Assembly: GCA_964471235.1 (NCBI GenBank)
Contig: CAYYGL010000010.1
Span: 1-46,131 of the forward strand
From: CAYYGL01 sp964471235
GTDB lineage: Bacteria; Calditrichota; Calditrichia; RBG-13-44-9; J075
Reading direction: 5' to 3'
DNA length: 46,131 nucleotides
A program made the position numbers and the translations under genes. The number at the start of each line of letters is the position of its first letter. Position 1 is the first letter of the stretch. The notes under the pieces were generated by a model. It was not told where the DNA came from. It saw only the letters and a list, made by a program, of their open reading frames with translations, and searched no databases. Shown in pieces: positions 32,850 through 40,753 of this stretch.

Positions 32850-34058
32850 TCACTTCATGCTTAGTTTGATAACGATGCTATTCGCCGAAGTGTTCACCAC
32901 CTGAACCTGGTAAGGGGTAAAATCCTTGGTGACCAGTTCTTCGGCAACCTGGTTGGTAGAGCCGCGGACCTCTAATTCCAACAAACCGGTATTGGCACTA
33001 TAGTCGCGTTGATATATATTCTGTACTCCCCGGATATAGCTTTTTAGCATGTTTTTAAATTTAATCAAATCGGTGAAGGAGGGGACGTTCAGAACTCTTA
33101 ACTGAATGCTACTGCTGCCGTACACTTCGGAGCGCCAGTTTTCCAGGATTTTACGCGTCAGGTCTTCGGCTGCCATATCTGCAGCTTTGCGTAATGCCTG
33201 CGTACCGCCGGTCATCTGGTCGATATGGGCCGCCGCCGCCTGTTGTGAGGTCGTTGCTATAATTCTGCCGTTATCTGCTTCCACCGCTCGCAGGTTAATG
33301 GTTGCCTGACAGGAAACCATGCCGGCTTCCCTTAGCACAGCCGGTCCACCGGAAGATGCTTTCGCAGCGGCTTTACCGATGATCAACACTTCGGCGCCGG
33401 TTTGTTGAGCTATCGCTCGCGCCATGTTTTGATCTCCTTCAAGTGCTGCCAGAACGGCTTCCCGCTTCAATTTGCCCGCTATCACATTTTTGTCAACAAA
33501 GGTGAATCCTTTCTCCAGGAACTTGTTGGTTAGTTCTGTTTCTGTGGTGTTCAGATCAACATCATACGCATAGTAATATTTATCCATATTATGTTCTTCC
33601 ACCAGCACCATGACACGGGGCTTATTCTTTTGACTGATCAGCAAGCCAATGGCGTTCAAATCATTCTGCAGGTCGCCCTTTTTCACCACTGCGCGGATGG
33701 TTACCTCCAGAATATTGTCTCCGCGTTTGGTGCTGCTAATAGTCTGATAGGATTTCACATAGCCGGAAGTACGGGAATAAATTCTATCTTCCACAACCTG
33801 GTAGTTTTGAACCAGCACGTCCGATTGAACCATGGTTCCAACCACCTGTTCCACGGCATTGCGAAGTGCATTTGCCAGGGCGTCATCATGCGCTTTTGCC
33901 TCATCGCCGGCAATGATGGCGCCCATCCCTTTGGCAACCACTTCTTGTTCATCCTCGCCGGTAGGAGCTGGCTGTTGAGCGGAGAATCCCAGTAATAAGC
34001 AGAACAACAGAAATGTGCGAGCTAAAACTGTCAATGAACGATTAAGATATGGTTTCAT
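32850..34058 (-). CDS. FlgT-like (LPP20/FlgT N-domain) secreted protein
   Basis: 402 residues. Signal peptide (LARTFLLFCLLLGFSA). Residues ~40-130 form an LPP20/FlgT-N-like domain: VVAKGMGAIIAGDEAKAHDD, ALRNAVEQVVGTMV, VEDRIYSRTSGYVKSYQT and LEVTIRAVVKKGDL. The middle part resembles a CsgG/TolB-like domain (RVMVLVEEHN, IAQQTGAEVLIIGKAAAK, INLRAVEADNGRIIATTSQQ), as in FlgT of Vibrio, whose middle domain is TolB-like. The C-terminus ends in a beta module (LLELEVRGSTNQVAEELV). FlgT in Vibrio builds the H-ring around the flagellar outer-membrane disc. Last gene of a three-gene operon, 14 bp after the TPR-SLH gene. A flagellar role is not supported by any neighbour. Confidence 0.75.
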   Translation of the reverse strand: MKPYLNRSLTVLARTFLLFCLLLGFSAQQPAPTGEDEQEVVAKGMGAIIAGDEAKAHDDALANALRNAVEQVVGTMVQSDVLVQNYQVVEDRIYSRTSGYVKSYQTISSTKRGDNILEVTIRAVVKKGDLQNDLNAIGLLISQKNKPRVMVLVEEHNMDKYYYAYDVDLNTTETELTNKFLEKGFTFVDKNVIAGKLKREAVLAALEGDQNMARAIAQQTGAEVLIIGKAAAKASSGGPAVLREAGMVSCQATINLRAVEADNGRIIATTSQQAAAAHIDQMTGGTQALRKAADMAAEDLTRKILENWRSEVYGSSSIQLRVLNVPSFTDLIKFKNMLKSYIRGVQNIYQRDYSANTGLLELEVRGSTNQVAEELVTKDFTPYQVQVVNTSANSIVIKLSMK

Positions 34059-34072
34059 ATTCCCAAGCTTTC

Positions 34073-35230
34073 TTATAACTCAGCTTTCAGTTTTCGGATA
34101 ATGTTTAATGCTTCCGTGCCATTAACACCATTTAAGGGGCGAAAGGTACCGTCGTCATATCCCGGAATGATATTGCGGCTGCTAACCACCATCACTGCGT
34201 TAAAAATCGGGCTGGTGTTATTTACATCCGCGAAAGGTGAAGTAGTGCCAAAGAATTTGGTTTCCAGGCTCGGGTCATTCCAATAACGAATCATAAATTT
34301 TTCGATGATACGGGAAAATTCCGCGCGATTTACTTTCTCATCGGGATGAAAATTCCCATCCGGTAAGGTTTCCATCGCCCCTTTATCAAGAGCTTCTTTG
34401 ATAAAGGATCTTGCCCAGTGGTCTTCCGGGACATCGGGCGGTAGCATCTCACCGGCGGTTTCGGATTTGCGTTGCCCCATGACGTTCTGAGTGGGGGGAT
34501 GCCAGCCTGCTTGCTGGGATTGCGGCGCCTGACGGAATATTTTGTCTAACGGCAATTCCAGAACAAACAAGACCGCCACATCAGCCCGGGTTATTTCTTT
34601 TTTACTGGCAATCTTCCTTAATTCCGGGCGCTGACCGGTTGTTGCTGTCTTATAAGCAGCCAAATCTTTAATTGCCTGGCTGGCTTTCATGTTGAGCTTG
34701 TCAATTTCCAGCACTTGTTGATAGGCTCTCTGGGCTTCATCATACATGTTGGCTTCTTTGTAAATATCTCCCAGGATGAGATATGCCTGAATTTGTGCCG
34801 CACGTTTATCCCGAACCGAAGACCCGGGAATATCCTTGATTGCTTTTTTCGCTTCTTTTATGGCATCCTTATACTTCTCCTGTTTGGCTTTGATACGCGC
34901 TTTGGCAAGTTTTGCCAGTACCCACTTACCGTCCAGGTCTAATGCCTTGTTGGCAGCTTCTTCGGCTGCTTTCAGGTCGTTCTGATCCAGGTAAACCCAT
35001 GCCATCCCTTCATAAGCAGGTGCAAATTTGGGATCCAGGCTGGTTGCCTGCTTGAACTCAAACATGGCATCGTTATAATTATCCTTATTGATGAGCGCCT
35101 TACCCCGGTCATAATGGACTTCCGGTGTATCCACTTCGGAACGTGCTTCTCTGGCTTTTTCGCTGCTGCCGCAACTTAAAAAAAGCGCAAAGAAGCTGAG
35201 GGTGATGAAGGTTGTGATGATTGTTCTCAT
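34073..35230 (-). CDS. Lipoprotein with TPR repeats and S-layer homology domains
   Basis: 385 residues. Lipobox LFLSC gives an acylated N-terminus (Cys20). TPR units follow at about residues 35-205: VHYDRGKALINKDNYNDAMF, YEGMAWVYLDQNDLKAAEE, LILGDIYKEANMYDEAQRAY. Then come SLH elements: a partial ITRADVAVLFVLEL, a full DHWARSFIKEALDKGAME/PDGNFHPDEKVNRAEFSRII and a final SPFADV/RNIIPGYDDGTFRPLNGVN. SLH domains bind secondary cell-wall polymer or peptidoglycan, so the protein probably links an outer-membrane lipid anchor to the wall and presents a TPR scaffold to partners. GGGAG lies 8 nt before the ATG. Middle gene of the operon; 14-bp gaps on both sides. Confidence 0.88.
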   Translation of the reverse strand: MRTIITTFITLSFFALFLSCGSSEKAREARSEVDTPEVHYDRGKALINKDNYNDAMFEFKQATSLDPKFAPAYEGMAWVYLDQNDLKAAEEAANKALDLDGKWVLAKLAKARIKAKQEKYKDAIKEAKKAIKDIPGSSVRDKRAAQIQAYLILGDIYKEANMYDEAQRAYQQVLEIDKLNMKASQAIKDLAAYKTATTGQRPELRKIASKKEITRADVAVLFVLELPLDKIFRQAPQSQQAGWHPPTQNVMGQRKSETAGEMLPPDVPEDHWARSFIKEALDKGAMETLPDGNFHPDEKVNRAEFSRIIEKFMIRYWNDPSLETKFFGTTSPFADVNNTSPIFNAVMVVSSRNIIPGYDDGTFRPLNGVNGTEALNIIRKLKAEL

Positions 35231-35244
35231 GTCGAATCTCCCTT

Positions 35245-36090
35245 TCAGTCTAAGATGATCATTACTTTACATTGTTGCAGAAAATTGAGATTTGCGGCGG
35301 CATTGCGAATCATCTGAGCATCATTCGAGCTGATCACCACATCGGTTTTGTTTTTGCCGGCAGCCCGAAGCGCTTTTACAACTAAGGGATTGCCAGCCAC
35401 CCGTTCGTTGCTCTGGGCACGGGTTAAATCTTTCTCGTATCCTACCACCCCAACCTGAACCGCATAATCTCGACTCACATACCCGGTGCCATAAACTTCA
35501 TTCCCCTGTTCATCCAGAACTTTCGGTGCCAGCGCCGGATGCACCCCTAAACCGGTCGCATCGATGATTAAGCCGGTGTAAACAGCATTAGCAGTGCCCG
35601 GGGATGGTTGACCGGGATAGCCGGGTTGACCGGGTTGACCGGGCTGTCCCGCAGGAGGTAAACCACCGGGTATTTGCGAGAGGATTTCGTAGAACGAAGA
35701 GAGTGGTACTTCAACATCAACCTCGATATCACCGGTTGACATATAGCGGGTATCGACCACCCGAAAGTTGCGAACAATTCCCTCTACCTGGGTGTGGATT
35801 ACATCACTGGTTAACATGGCATTTTCTACAGTTGTCTCGGAATTGATATACATCCCCTTGACCATTTGTAACAAATTCCGTAAAGCGACTGTTTTGGCAG
35901 CTTCAATGGCGCTGGCGCGCTGCGCACCAGGAGGTAAATTGGGATTCGGAGCACCATAACCAGTGGCTCGAACAATCTGCGAAGTCCAATCAATGCCACC
36001 CATGCCGGGTTGATGCTGATAATACTGGGCGTTAATGCTGAGACACATTACCAAAATGAAAGCAAGCCCGAGGCTTATGAAACGTTTCAT
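35245..36090 (-). CDS. LPP20/FlgP-like secreted protein
   Basis: 281 residues. Signal peptide (SLGLAFILVMCLSINA-QYY). An LPP20-like domain spans about residues 30-140: QIVRATGYGAPNPNLPPGAQ, ASAIEAAKTVALRNLLQMVK, VEGIVRNFRVVDTRY and IEVDVEVPLSSFYEIL. A collagen-like linker of PGQ/PGY repeats follows (QPGQPGQPGYPGQP; 9-bp DNA units near 35603-35645) and then a second beta-rich domain (AVYTGLIIDATGLGVHPALA, VYGTGYVSRDYAVQVG). FlgP of Vibrio and Campylobacter and Lpp20 of Helicobacter share this fold. There is no lipobox here, unlike true Lpp20. First gene of the operon; GGAGG 6 nt upstream of the ATG. Confidence 0.82.
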   Translation of the reverse strand: MKRFISLGLAFILVMCLSINAQYYQHQPGMGGIDWTSQIVRATGYGAPNPNLPPGAQRASAIEAAKTVALRNLLQMVKGMYINSETTVENAMLTSDVIHTQVEGIVRNFRVVDTRYMSTGDIEVDVEVPLSSFYEILSQIPGGLPPAGQPGQPGQPGYPGQPSPGTANAVYTGLIIDATGLGVHPALAPKVLDEQGNEVYGTGYVSRDYAVQVGVVGYEKDLTRAQSNERVAGNPLVVKALRAAGKNKTDVVISSNDAQMIRNAAANLNFLQQCKVMIILD

Positions 36091-36384
36091 AATTATCCTC
36101 CGATGTTAGTTTGTTGGTTGCGAAGAAATGTATCGGTCTGGAGGTTAGCTGGATGTGATACCGGTCAAGAGTAAGATTTTTTACCGGGGAAAGGGAGAAG
36201 GGTGATGCGTTTGGTAATATTCTCACAAAATACATCGTCAAACGCTCTTATTTATTGATGGCCGTCCAAAAAAGCAATCAAGCGTGAATTATATTTATGA
36301 AAAAATGAAATCTATCAGTACAAAAGGTATTGCTAAGGTGATAAAGAGCGGAAAGATATGATTCATTTCTACCGTATAATTTGA

Positions 36385-36456
36385 GCGGGAGACGGGAATC
36401 GAACCCGCGACCCTCAGCTTGGGAAGCTGATGCTCTACCGACTGAGCTACTCCCGC
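36385..36456 (-). tRNA. tRNA-Gly (anticodon CCC)
   Basis: A 72-nt cloverleaf on the minus strand: acceptor GCGGGAG/CTCCCGC, D-arm GCTC...GAGC, anticodon stem TCAGC/GCTGA with loop TTCCCAA (anticodon CCC, reading GGG), and T-arm GCGGG-TTCGATT-CCCGT. The CCA end is not encoded. No other RNA gene is adjacent. Confidence 0.96.
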
Positions 36457-36863
36457 TTTTGCATAATCTAATTTATGGGTTTCGTTTATTTGTGTCAAGA
36501 ATTTTGTATTAAACTGTATCTGAACGCAAAAAGTGTTACAGGCAAATATTTTCTGGTATTCAGGTTAAATCGTTTTCGGAGGGTAAACCACCTTTCACAA
36601 ACCCGATACTTGTGAACATATAAATTATCGTCTCGATCAAACATCTCTTTGCTTTTTGCATCAACATAATTTATATTAAATAAAATGCATATCTATTACT
36701 TTAATTTTTTAATTTGTGATTTTTGACATCTCTTATATTTTTGTCTTTGTTTATCTTATAAATTTTTTCTTTGACTTAAACCGCCGGAATTATTATATTA
36801 AAAAGCGATTTTTGACCTATTTTTTTGTTTCTATTGGGTTTAACATAAAGAGCGAGGGTGTGG
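36457..36863. other. 407-bp AT-rich region upstream of rpoD
   Basis: No gene is visible. It is markedly more AT-rich than the surroundings and carries long T runs. It must contain the rpoD promoter. TTGACA near 36724 and TTGACC near 36812 are present, but neither has a convincing partner -10, so I do not call a promoter. Confidence 0.5.
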
Positions 36864-37718
36864 ATGGCACAAGAGCTACGTTCCTACCGATCCAGATATC
36901 GTTTTTCATTAGAGAAGTATTTAGATGAAATCAGCCAGATTCCGTTATTAACCCCCGACGAAGAGATTACATTAACCCGTCGCATTAAACAGGGAGACCA
37001 GGAAGCCCTGGAGAAATTAATCCGGGCTAATCTGCGGTTTGTCGTAAAAGTCGCCAAAGAGTATCAAAACCAGGGCTTGCCATTGACCGATTTGATAAAC
37101 GAAGGTAACCTGGGGTTGATAAAAGCCGCCAAACGGTTCGATGAGACTCGGGGCTTTAAATTTATCTCTTATGCCGTTTGGTGGATACGCCAGTCAATTT
37201 TGAAATCCCTCGCTGAATATTCCCGTGTGGTACGACTTCCCTTGAATCGGGTCGGTTTGATCAGTAAAGTGAATCAATTGGTTCGGGAATTAGAGCAGAA
37301 ATATAACCGGGAACCATCTTTTGAAGAGATTTCCGACGAAATGGAGATTTCGATTCCGGACATCTCCGAAGCGATGAGCAGCAGTGCGTTTCATATCTCC
37401 TTAGACCAGCCGTTCCAACGTTCTGAAGATGGCACCATGAAAGAAATTATTCGCAATCCGGATAGTAAAATGCCGGATGGCGATTTGGTGAAGGAGTCTC
37501 TCCGGGAAGAAATTCGCCGGGTTTTGAAAACATTAACCCCCCGGGAAGAGAAAATTATCAAAATGTATTTCGGGGTAGATTATGAACGCCCATATACATT
37601 AGAAGAGATTGGGGAACGGCTTAAATTAACACGGGAAAGAGTTCGTCAAATTAAAGAGCGAGCCCTGAGCCGACTTCGCCATCAGTCACGTTCCCAAAAT
37701 TTACGATTATTTCTGTAA
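36864..37718 (+). CDS. rpoD: Principal RNA polymerase sigma factor (RpoD/SigA group, no region 1.1)
   Basis: 284 residues with regions 1.2 (LEKYLDEISQIPLLTPDEEI), 2 (ANLRFVVKVAKEYQNQGLPL, DLINEGNLGLIKAAKRFDE, FKFISYAVWWIRQSI), 3 (RLPLNRVGLISKVNQLVREL) and 4 (LTPREEKIIKMYFG, TLEEIGERLKLTRERVRQIK). This short form without region 1.1 and the non-conserved insert is typical of Bacteroidota/FCB primary sigma factors. ATG 36864 is preceded by GAGGGTG; the GTG two codons upstream is less likely. It stands alone, followed by a phosphohexomutase. Confidence 0.94.
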   Translation: MAQELRSYRSRYRFSLEKYLDEISQIPLLTPDEEITLTRRIKQGDQEALEKLIRANLRFVVKVAKEYQNQGLPLTDLINEGNLGLIKAAKRFDETRGFKFISYAVWWIRQSILKSLAEYSRVVRLPLNRVGLISKVNQLVRELEQKYNREPSFEEISDEMEISIPDISEAMSSSAFHISLDQPFQRSEDGTMKEIIRNPDSKMPDGDLVKESLREEIRRVLKTLTPREEKIIKMYFGVDYERPYTLEEIGERLKLTRERVRQIKERALSRLRHQSRSQNLRLFL

Positions 37719-37852
37719 AATATTGAATGAAATAGACCATGGTGAAAAATACATTTCTCATGGATGTAGTATACCCACCTTTAGGTGTCCTTAATAATCA
37801 TGATGTGACGTGTCATCCGGCAAAAAAAGTTTGAAGGGGAGGTAAATACCAT

Positions 37853-39211
37853 TTGAGAAATTTGATGACCAGTGTTTCCGGTGTCCGGGGAATTGTCGGG
37901 GATACATTAACTCCGGAAACAATTGTAAACTATGTTCATGCTTTTGCTCTGCCTTTAGCGGGTAAATCTGTGGTGTTGGGAGGTGATCCTCGCATCAGCC
38001 AATCGTTTGTACGGCCTGTCGTGAAAGGGGTATTGATTGCCAGTGGATGTAATGTGATCGATATCGGAATTGCACCGACACCTACCATTGAAATTGCCGT
38101 AAAGAAACAGCATGCCGCCGGGGGGATTGCCATCACTGCCAGTCATAATCCTATCCAATGGAACGGATTGAAGTTTATTGGAGCCGATGGATTGTTTTTG
38201 CCCGAGGCGGAAATTACACAAGTATATAAACGTGCCGAGCATCTTTCTGCTACCTATGCCAATTGGAAAGAATTAGGAACGGAAAAATTGTATCCCTCGG
38301 CAATTGAGGATCATCTCGAACGAATCCTTCAGCTTCCCTACATCGATGTGGAACTGATTCGCAGCAAGCATTTTAAAGTAGCGTTAGATTGTGTGAATGG
38401 AGCCGGTGGCGTTATTATTCCCCGCTTATTGGAACATTTCGGCTGTGAGGTTGTGGGATTAAATCTGGAACAAACCGGCTTCTTTGCCCATACCCCGGAA
38501 CCGATTCCCCAAAATTTAACCGAGTTAAGTGAAACGGTGAGATCCCACAAAACGGATTTGGGTATTGCGATTGATCCCGATGCTGATCGCTGCGCTTTAA
38601 TTGGGAATGATGGAAATCCGCTTGGAGAAGAACTCACCCTGGCATTAGCCGTCAAATTTATTCTGAGCAAAAAATTAGGTGAGGTGGTTATTAATTTATC
38701 CACTTCCCGGACCATTGATGATATTGTAAACTATTACAATTGTGTGCTTCACAAGACCAAAGTCGGCGAAATAAATGTATCTCAAAAGATGCGGGAAGTG
38801 GAGGCGGTGATTGGCGGCGAAGGAAACGGGGGAGTGATACTGCCGGAGGTACACCTGGGAAGAGATGCGACGACAGCGGTTGCGTTAACCCTTCAACATC
38901 TGGCAGAATGGGGTGGCTCCATTACCGAACTAAAGCAAACACTTCCCCAATATTATATACTAAAAGACAAAATGCCTCTGGGCAATGTTGATCCCGACGC
39001 GGTCATCAAGTTCTTTTCGATGAAATATAAGAATGAACAGCTTGATTTTACCGATGGACTGCGAATCGATAAATCCGATGGGTGGATTCACTTACGGAAA
39101 TCCAATACAGAGCCGATTATGCGTGCCATTGTGGAAGCCCGAACCCCGGAAATTGCCTGGCAAATGCTTCAGGAAGTGAAGGAAGATATTTCACAACTCA
39201 CACCTCATTGA
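37853..39211 (+). CDS. Phosphohexomutase (phosphoglucosamine/phosphomannomutase family)
   Basis: 452 residues of the alpha-D-phosphohexomutase superfamily with all four active-site motifs: phosphoserine loop TASHNPIQWNG (S97), metal loop DPDADRCAL, sugar-specificity loop GGEGNGGVI, and phosphate-binding loop RKSNTEPIMR. The EGNGG form and the length fit archaeal-type GlmM/ManB-like enzymes making glucosamine-1-phosphate or mannose-1-phosphate for envelope sugars; the substrate is not decided. TTG at 37853 is chosen because GGGGAGG lies 10 nt upstream; the next ATG (37865) would be 22 nt away. Confidence 0.92.
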   Translation: MRNLMTSVSGVRGIVGDTLTPETIVNYVHAFALPLAGKSVVLGGDPRISQSFVRPVVKGVLIASGCNVIDIGIAPTPTIEIAVKKQHAAGGIAITASHNPIQWNGLKFIGADGLFLPEAEITQVYKRAEHLSATYANWKELGTEKLYPSAIEDHLERILQLPYIDVELIRSKHFKVALDCVNGAGGVIIPRLLEHFGCEVVGLNLEQTGFFAHTPEPIPQNLTELSETVRSHKTDLGIAIDPDADRCALIGNDGNPLGEELTLALAVKFILSKKLGEVVINLSTSRTIDDIVNYYNCVLHKTKVGEINVSQKMREVEAVIGGEGNGGVILPEVHLGRDATTAVALTLQHLAEWGGSITELKQTLPQYYILKDKMPLGNVDPDAVIKFFSMKYKNEQLDFTDGLRIDKSDGWIHLRKSNTEPIMRAIVEARTPEIAWQMLQEVKEDISQLTPH

Positions 39212-39364
39212 CCCACACGCCCGGAACCCCCACGTTCCAGGGTGGATAGTCTGTTATTCAATTCCCGGTACCCTGCTTGGTTCTCAAGGGGTTCGGGAAT
39301 TTTTATTTTTTTTGCTGTCATGGTTTTTGCAATAAGGTGGATTTGAAAAGAAAAGGAATCGGAA

Positions 39365-40675
39365 ATGACCCCTTCAGAATTGATCGCCCGGAAAAGAGAT
39401 GGGAATCGCTTAAGCGAGGAAGAAATCTCTTTTTTTATCTCCCAATTTATGGCGAACCATATTACCGATTACCAGATGACGGCCATGCTGATGGCAATTT
39501 ATTTAAACGGCATGGATTACGAGGAGACAACTGCGTTAACCAAAGCGTATATCCAATCCGGGATTGCCCTGGATTTATCGGATATACCGGGTACCAAGGT
39601 GGATAAACACAGCACCGGTGGGGTGGGTGATAAAGTCTCGTTAATATTAGCTCCCATCGTGGCAAGCCAGGGGGTGGTGGTGCCAATGATCTCCGGCAGG
39701 GGATTGGGGCATTCCGGGGGAACCCTGGATAAGCTGGATTCCATCCCTGGCTTCCGAACAAATTTATCACTGGGGGAATTCCGTGAAGTGTTAAAATCTG
39801 TCGGGGCTTGTCTTATTGGGCAAACCGCCGAGTTGGTACCGGCGGATAAACGCATTTATGCCCTGCGGGATGTTACCGCCACGGTGGACTGTATCCCATT
39901 GATTTCCGCCAGCATCATGAGTAAAAAAATTGCCGAGGGAATTGATGGATTGGTGCTGGATGTGAAATATGGAAACGGGGCGTTTATGAAAACTCCGGAA
40001 CAAGCAGAGTCTCTGGCGATCAATCTGATAAAAATTGGGCATCAGTTTGGGAAAAAGATGGTTGCATTACTAACCTCTATGGAGCAGCCGCTGGGATATG
40101 CCATTGGAAACTGGTTGGAAGTTGAAGAGAGTTTACGGTGTCTTCGCGGGAATGGACCCTCGGACCTGATGGAGGTTACCTATGCATTATGCAGTTACAT
40201 GCTGATTCTGGGAGGAGTTGCCGGGAACGTAAATGAGGCACGAGACATGTGTGAACAGGCAATTGCCAGTGGGAAAGCGTTTGAAAAATTTGTGGAGATT
40301 GCCCGGGCACAGGGCGGAGATGTCTCATACCTGGAACACCCGGACAAATATAAAGTTGCCGATCAAGTCGTTCAAGTTAATGCAAAACACGATGGCTACA
40401 TCCGGCACATGAACACCTATGAGATCGGTATGGCTTCTGTGGAATTGGGTGCCGGCCGCCTGGCTGCCGAAGATAAGATCGATCCCCGGGCAGGCATTAT
40501 TCTATTTAAGAAAGTTGGCGACGCAGTGAACACCGGGGAAGCAATTCTGGAAATCCATACCAACCGACCGGAAACCATTCCCGATGCCCGAAACCGTTTG
40601 GAAAAGGCAATTCAGATTGGTCCCGAAAAGCCTGCCAGGACCCCACTCATTTTAAAAAAATTAGGTGATATATAA
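39365..40675 (+). CDS. Pyrimidine-nucleoside (thymidine) phosphorylase
   Basis: 436 residues of nucleoside phosphorylase family II. Phosphate-binding KVDKHSTGGVGDKVS (K81-S83 region), the family signature SGRGLGHSGGTLDKLDS, pyrimidine-contact segments YALRDVTATVDCIPLI and SKKIAEGIDGLVLDVK, and a C-terminal barrel-sandwich domain (HDGYIRHMNTYEIGMASVEL, PRAGIILFKKVGDAV). It releases pyrimidine bases and (deoxy)ribose-1-phosphate for salvage. ATG 39365 has AAGGA upstream. Separation between DeoA and Pdp cannot be made with certainty. It is convergent with the selenoprotein candidate, with a terminator between. Confidence 0.95.
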   Translation: MTPSELIARKRDGNRLSEEEISFFISQFMANHITDYQMTAMLMAIYLNGMDYEETTALTKAYIQSGIALDLSDIPGTKVDKHSTGGVGDKVSLILAPIVASQGVVVPMISGRGLGHSGGTLDKLDSIPGFRTNLSLGEFREVLKSVGACLIGQTAELVPADKRIYALRDVTATVDCIPLISASIMSKKIAEGIDGLVLDVKYGNGAFMKTPEQAESLAINLIKIGHQFGKKMVALLTSMEQPLGYAIGNWLEVEESLRCLRGNGPSDLMEVTYALCSYMLILGGVAGNVNEARDMCEQAIASGKAFEKFVEIARAQGGDVSYLEHPDKYKVADQVVQVNAKHDGYIRHMNTYEIGMASVELGAGRLAAEDKIDPRAGIILFKKVGDAVNTGEAILEIHTNRPETIPDARNRLEKAIQIGPEKPARTPLILKKLGDI

Positions 40676-40679
40676 AAAA

Positions 40680-40715
40680 GGTGCGGCAATCATGATGCTA
40701 AATGATCGCCGCACC
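40680..40715 (-). terminator. Rho-independent terminator of the 40754-42847 gene
   Basis: Arms GGTGCGGC-A-ATCAT and ATGAT-C-GCCGCACC (13 pairs with one A-C mismatch, 8-nt loop). On the minus strand the stem is followed by TTTTTTATATAT, a U-tract, so it terminates the minus-strand gene; it may also slow plus-strand transcripts from the phosphorylase gene, which ends 5 bp before. Confidence 0.85.
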
Positions 40716-40753
40716 GAATCATATTTAACCCGGGTGAACCATCTTCTTATATC

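Noticed and set aside
36295..36498. Minus-strand 67-codon frame with VAQSVEHQLPKLRVAGSIP
   Set aside because: It runs across the tRNA-Gly gene; this peptide is a well-known artefact of translating tRNA genes.
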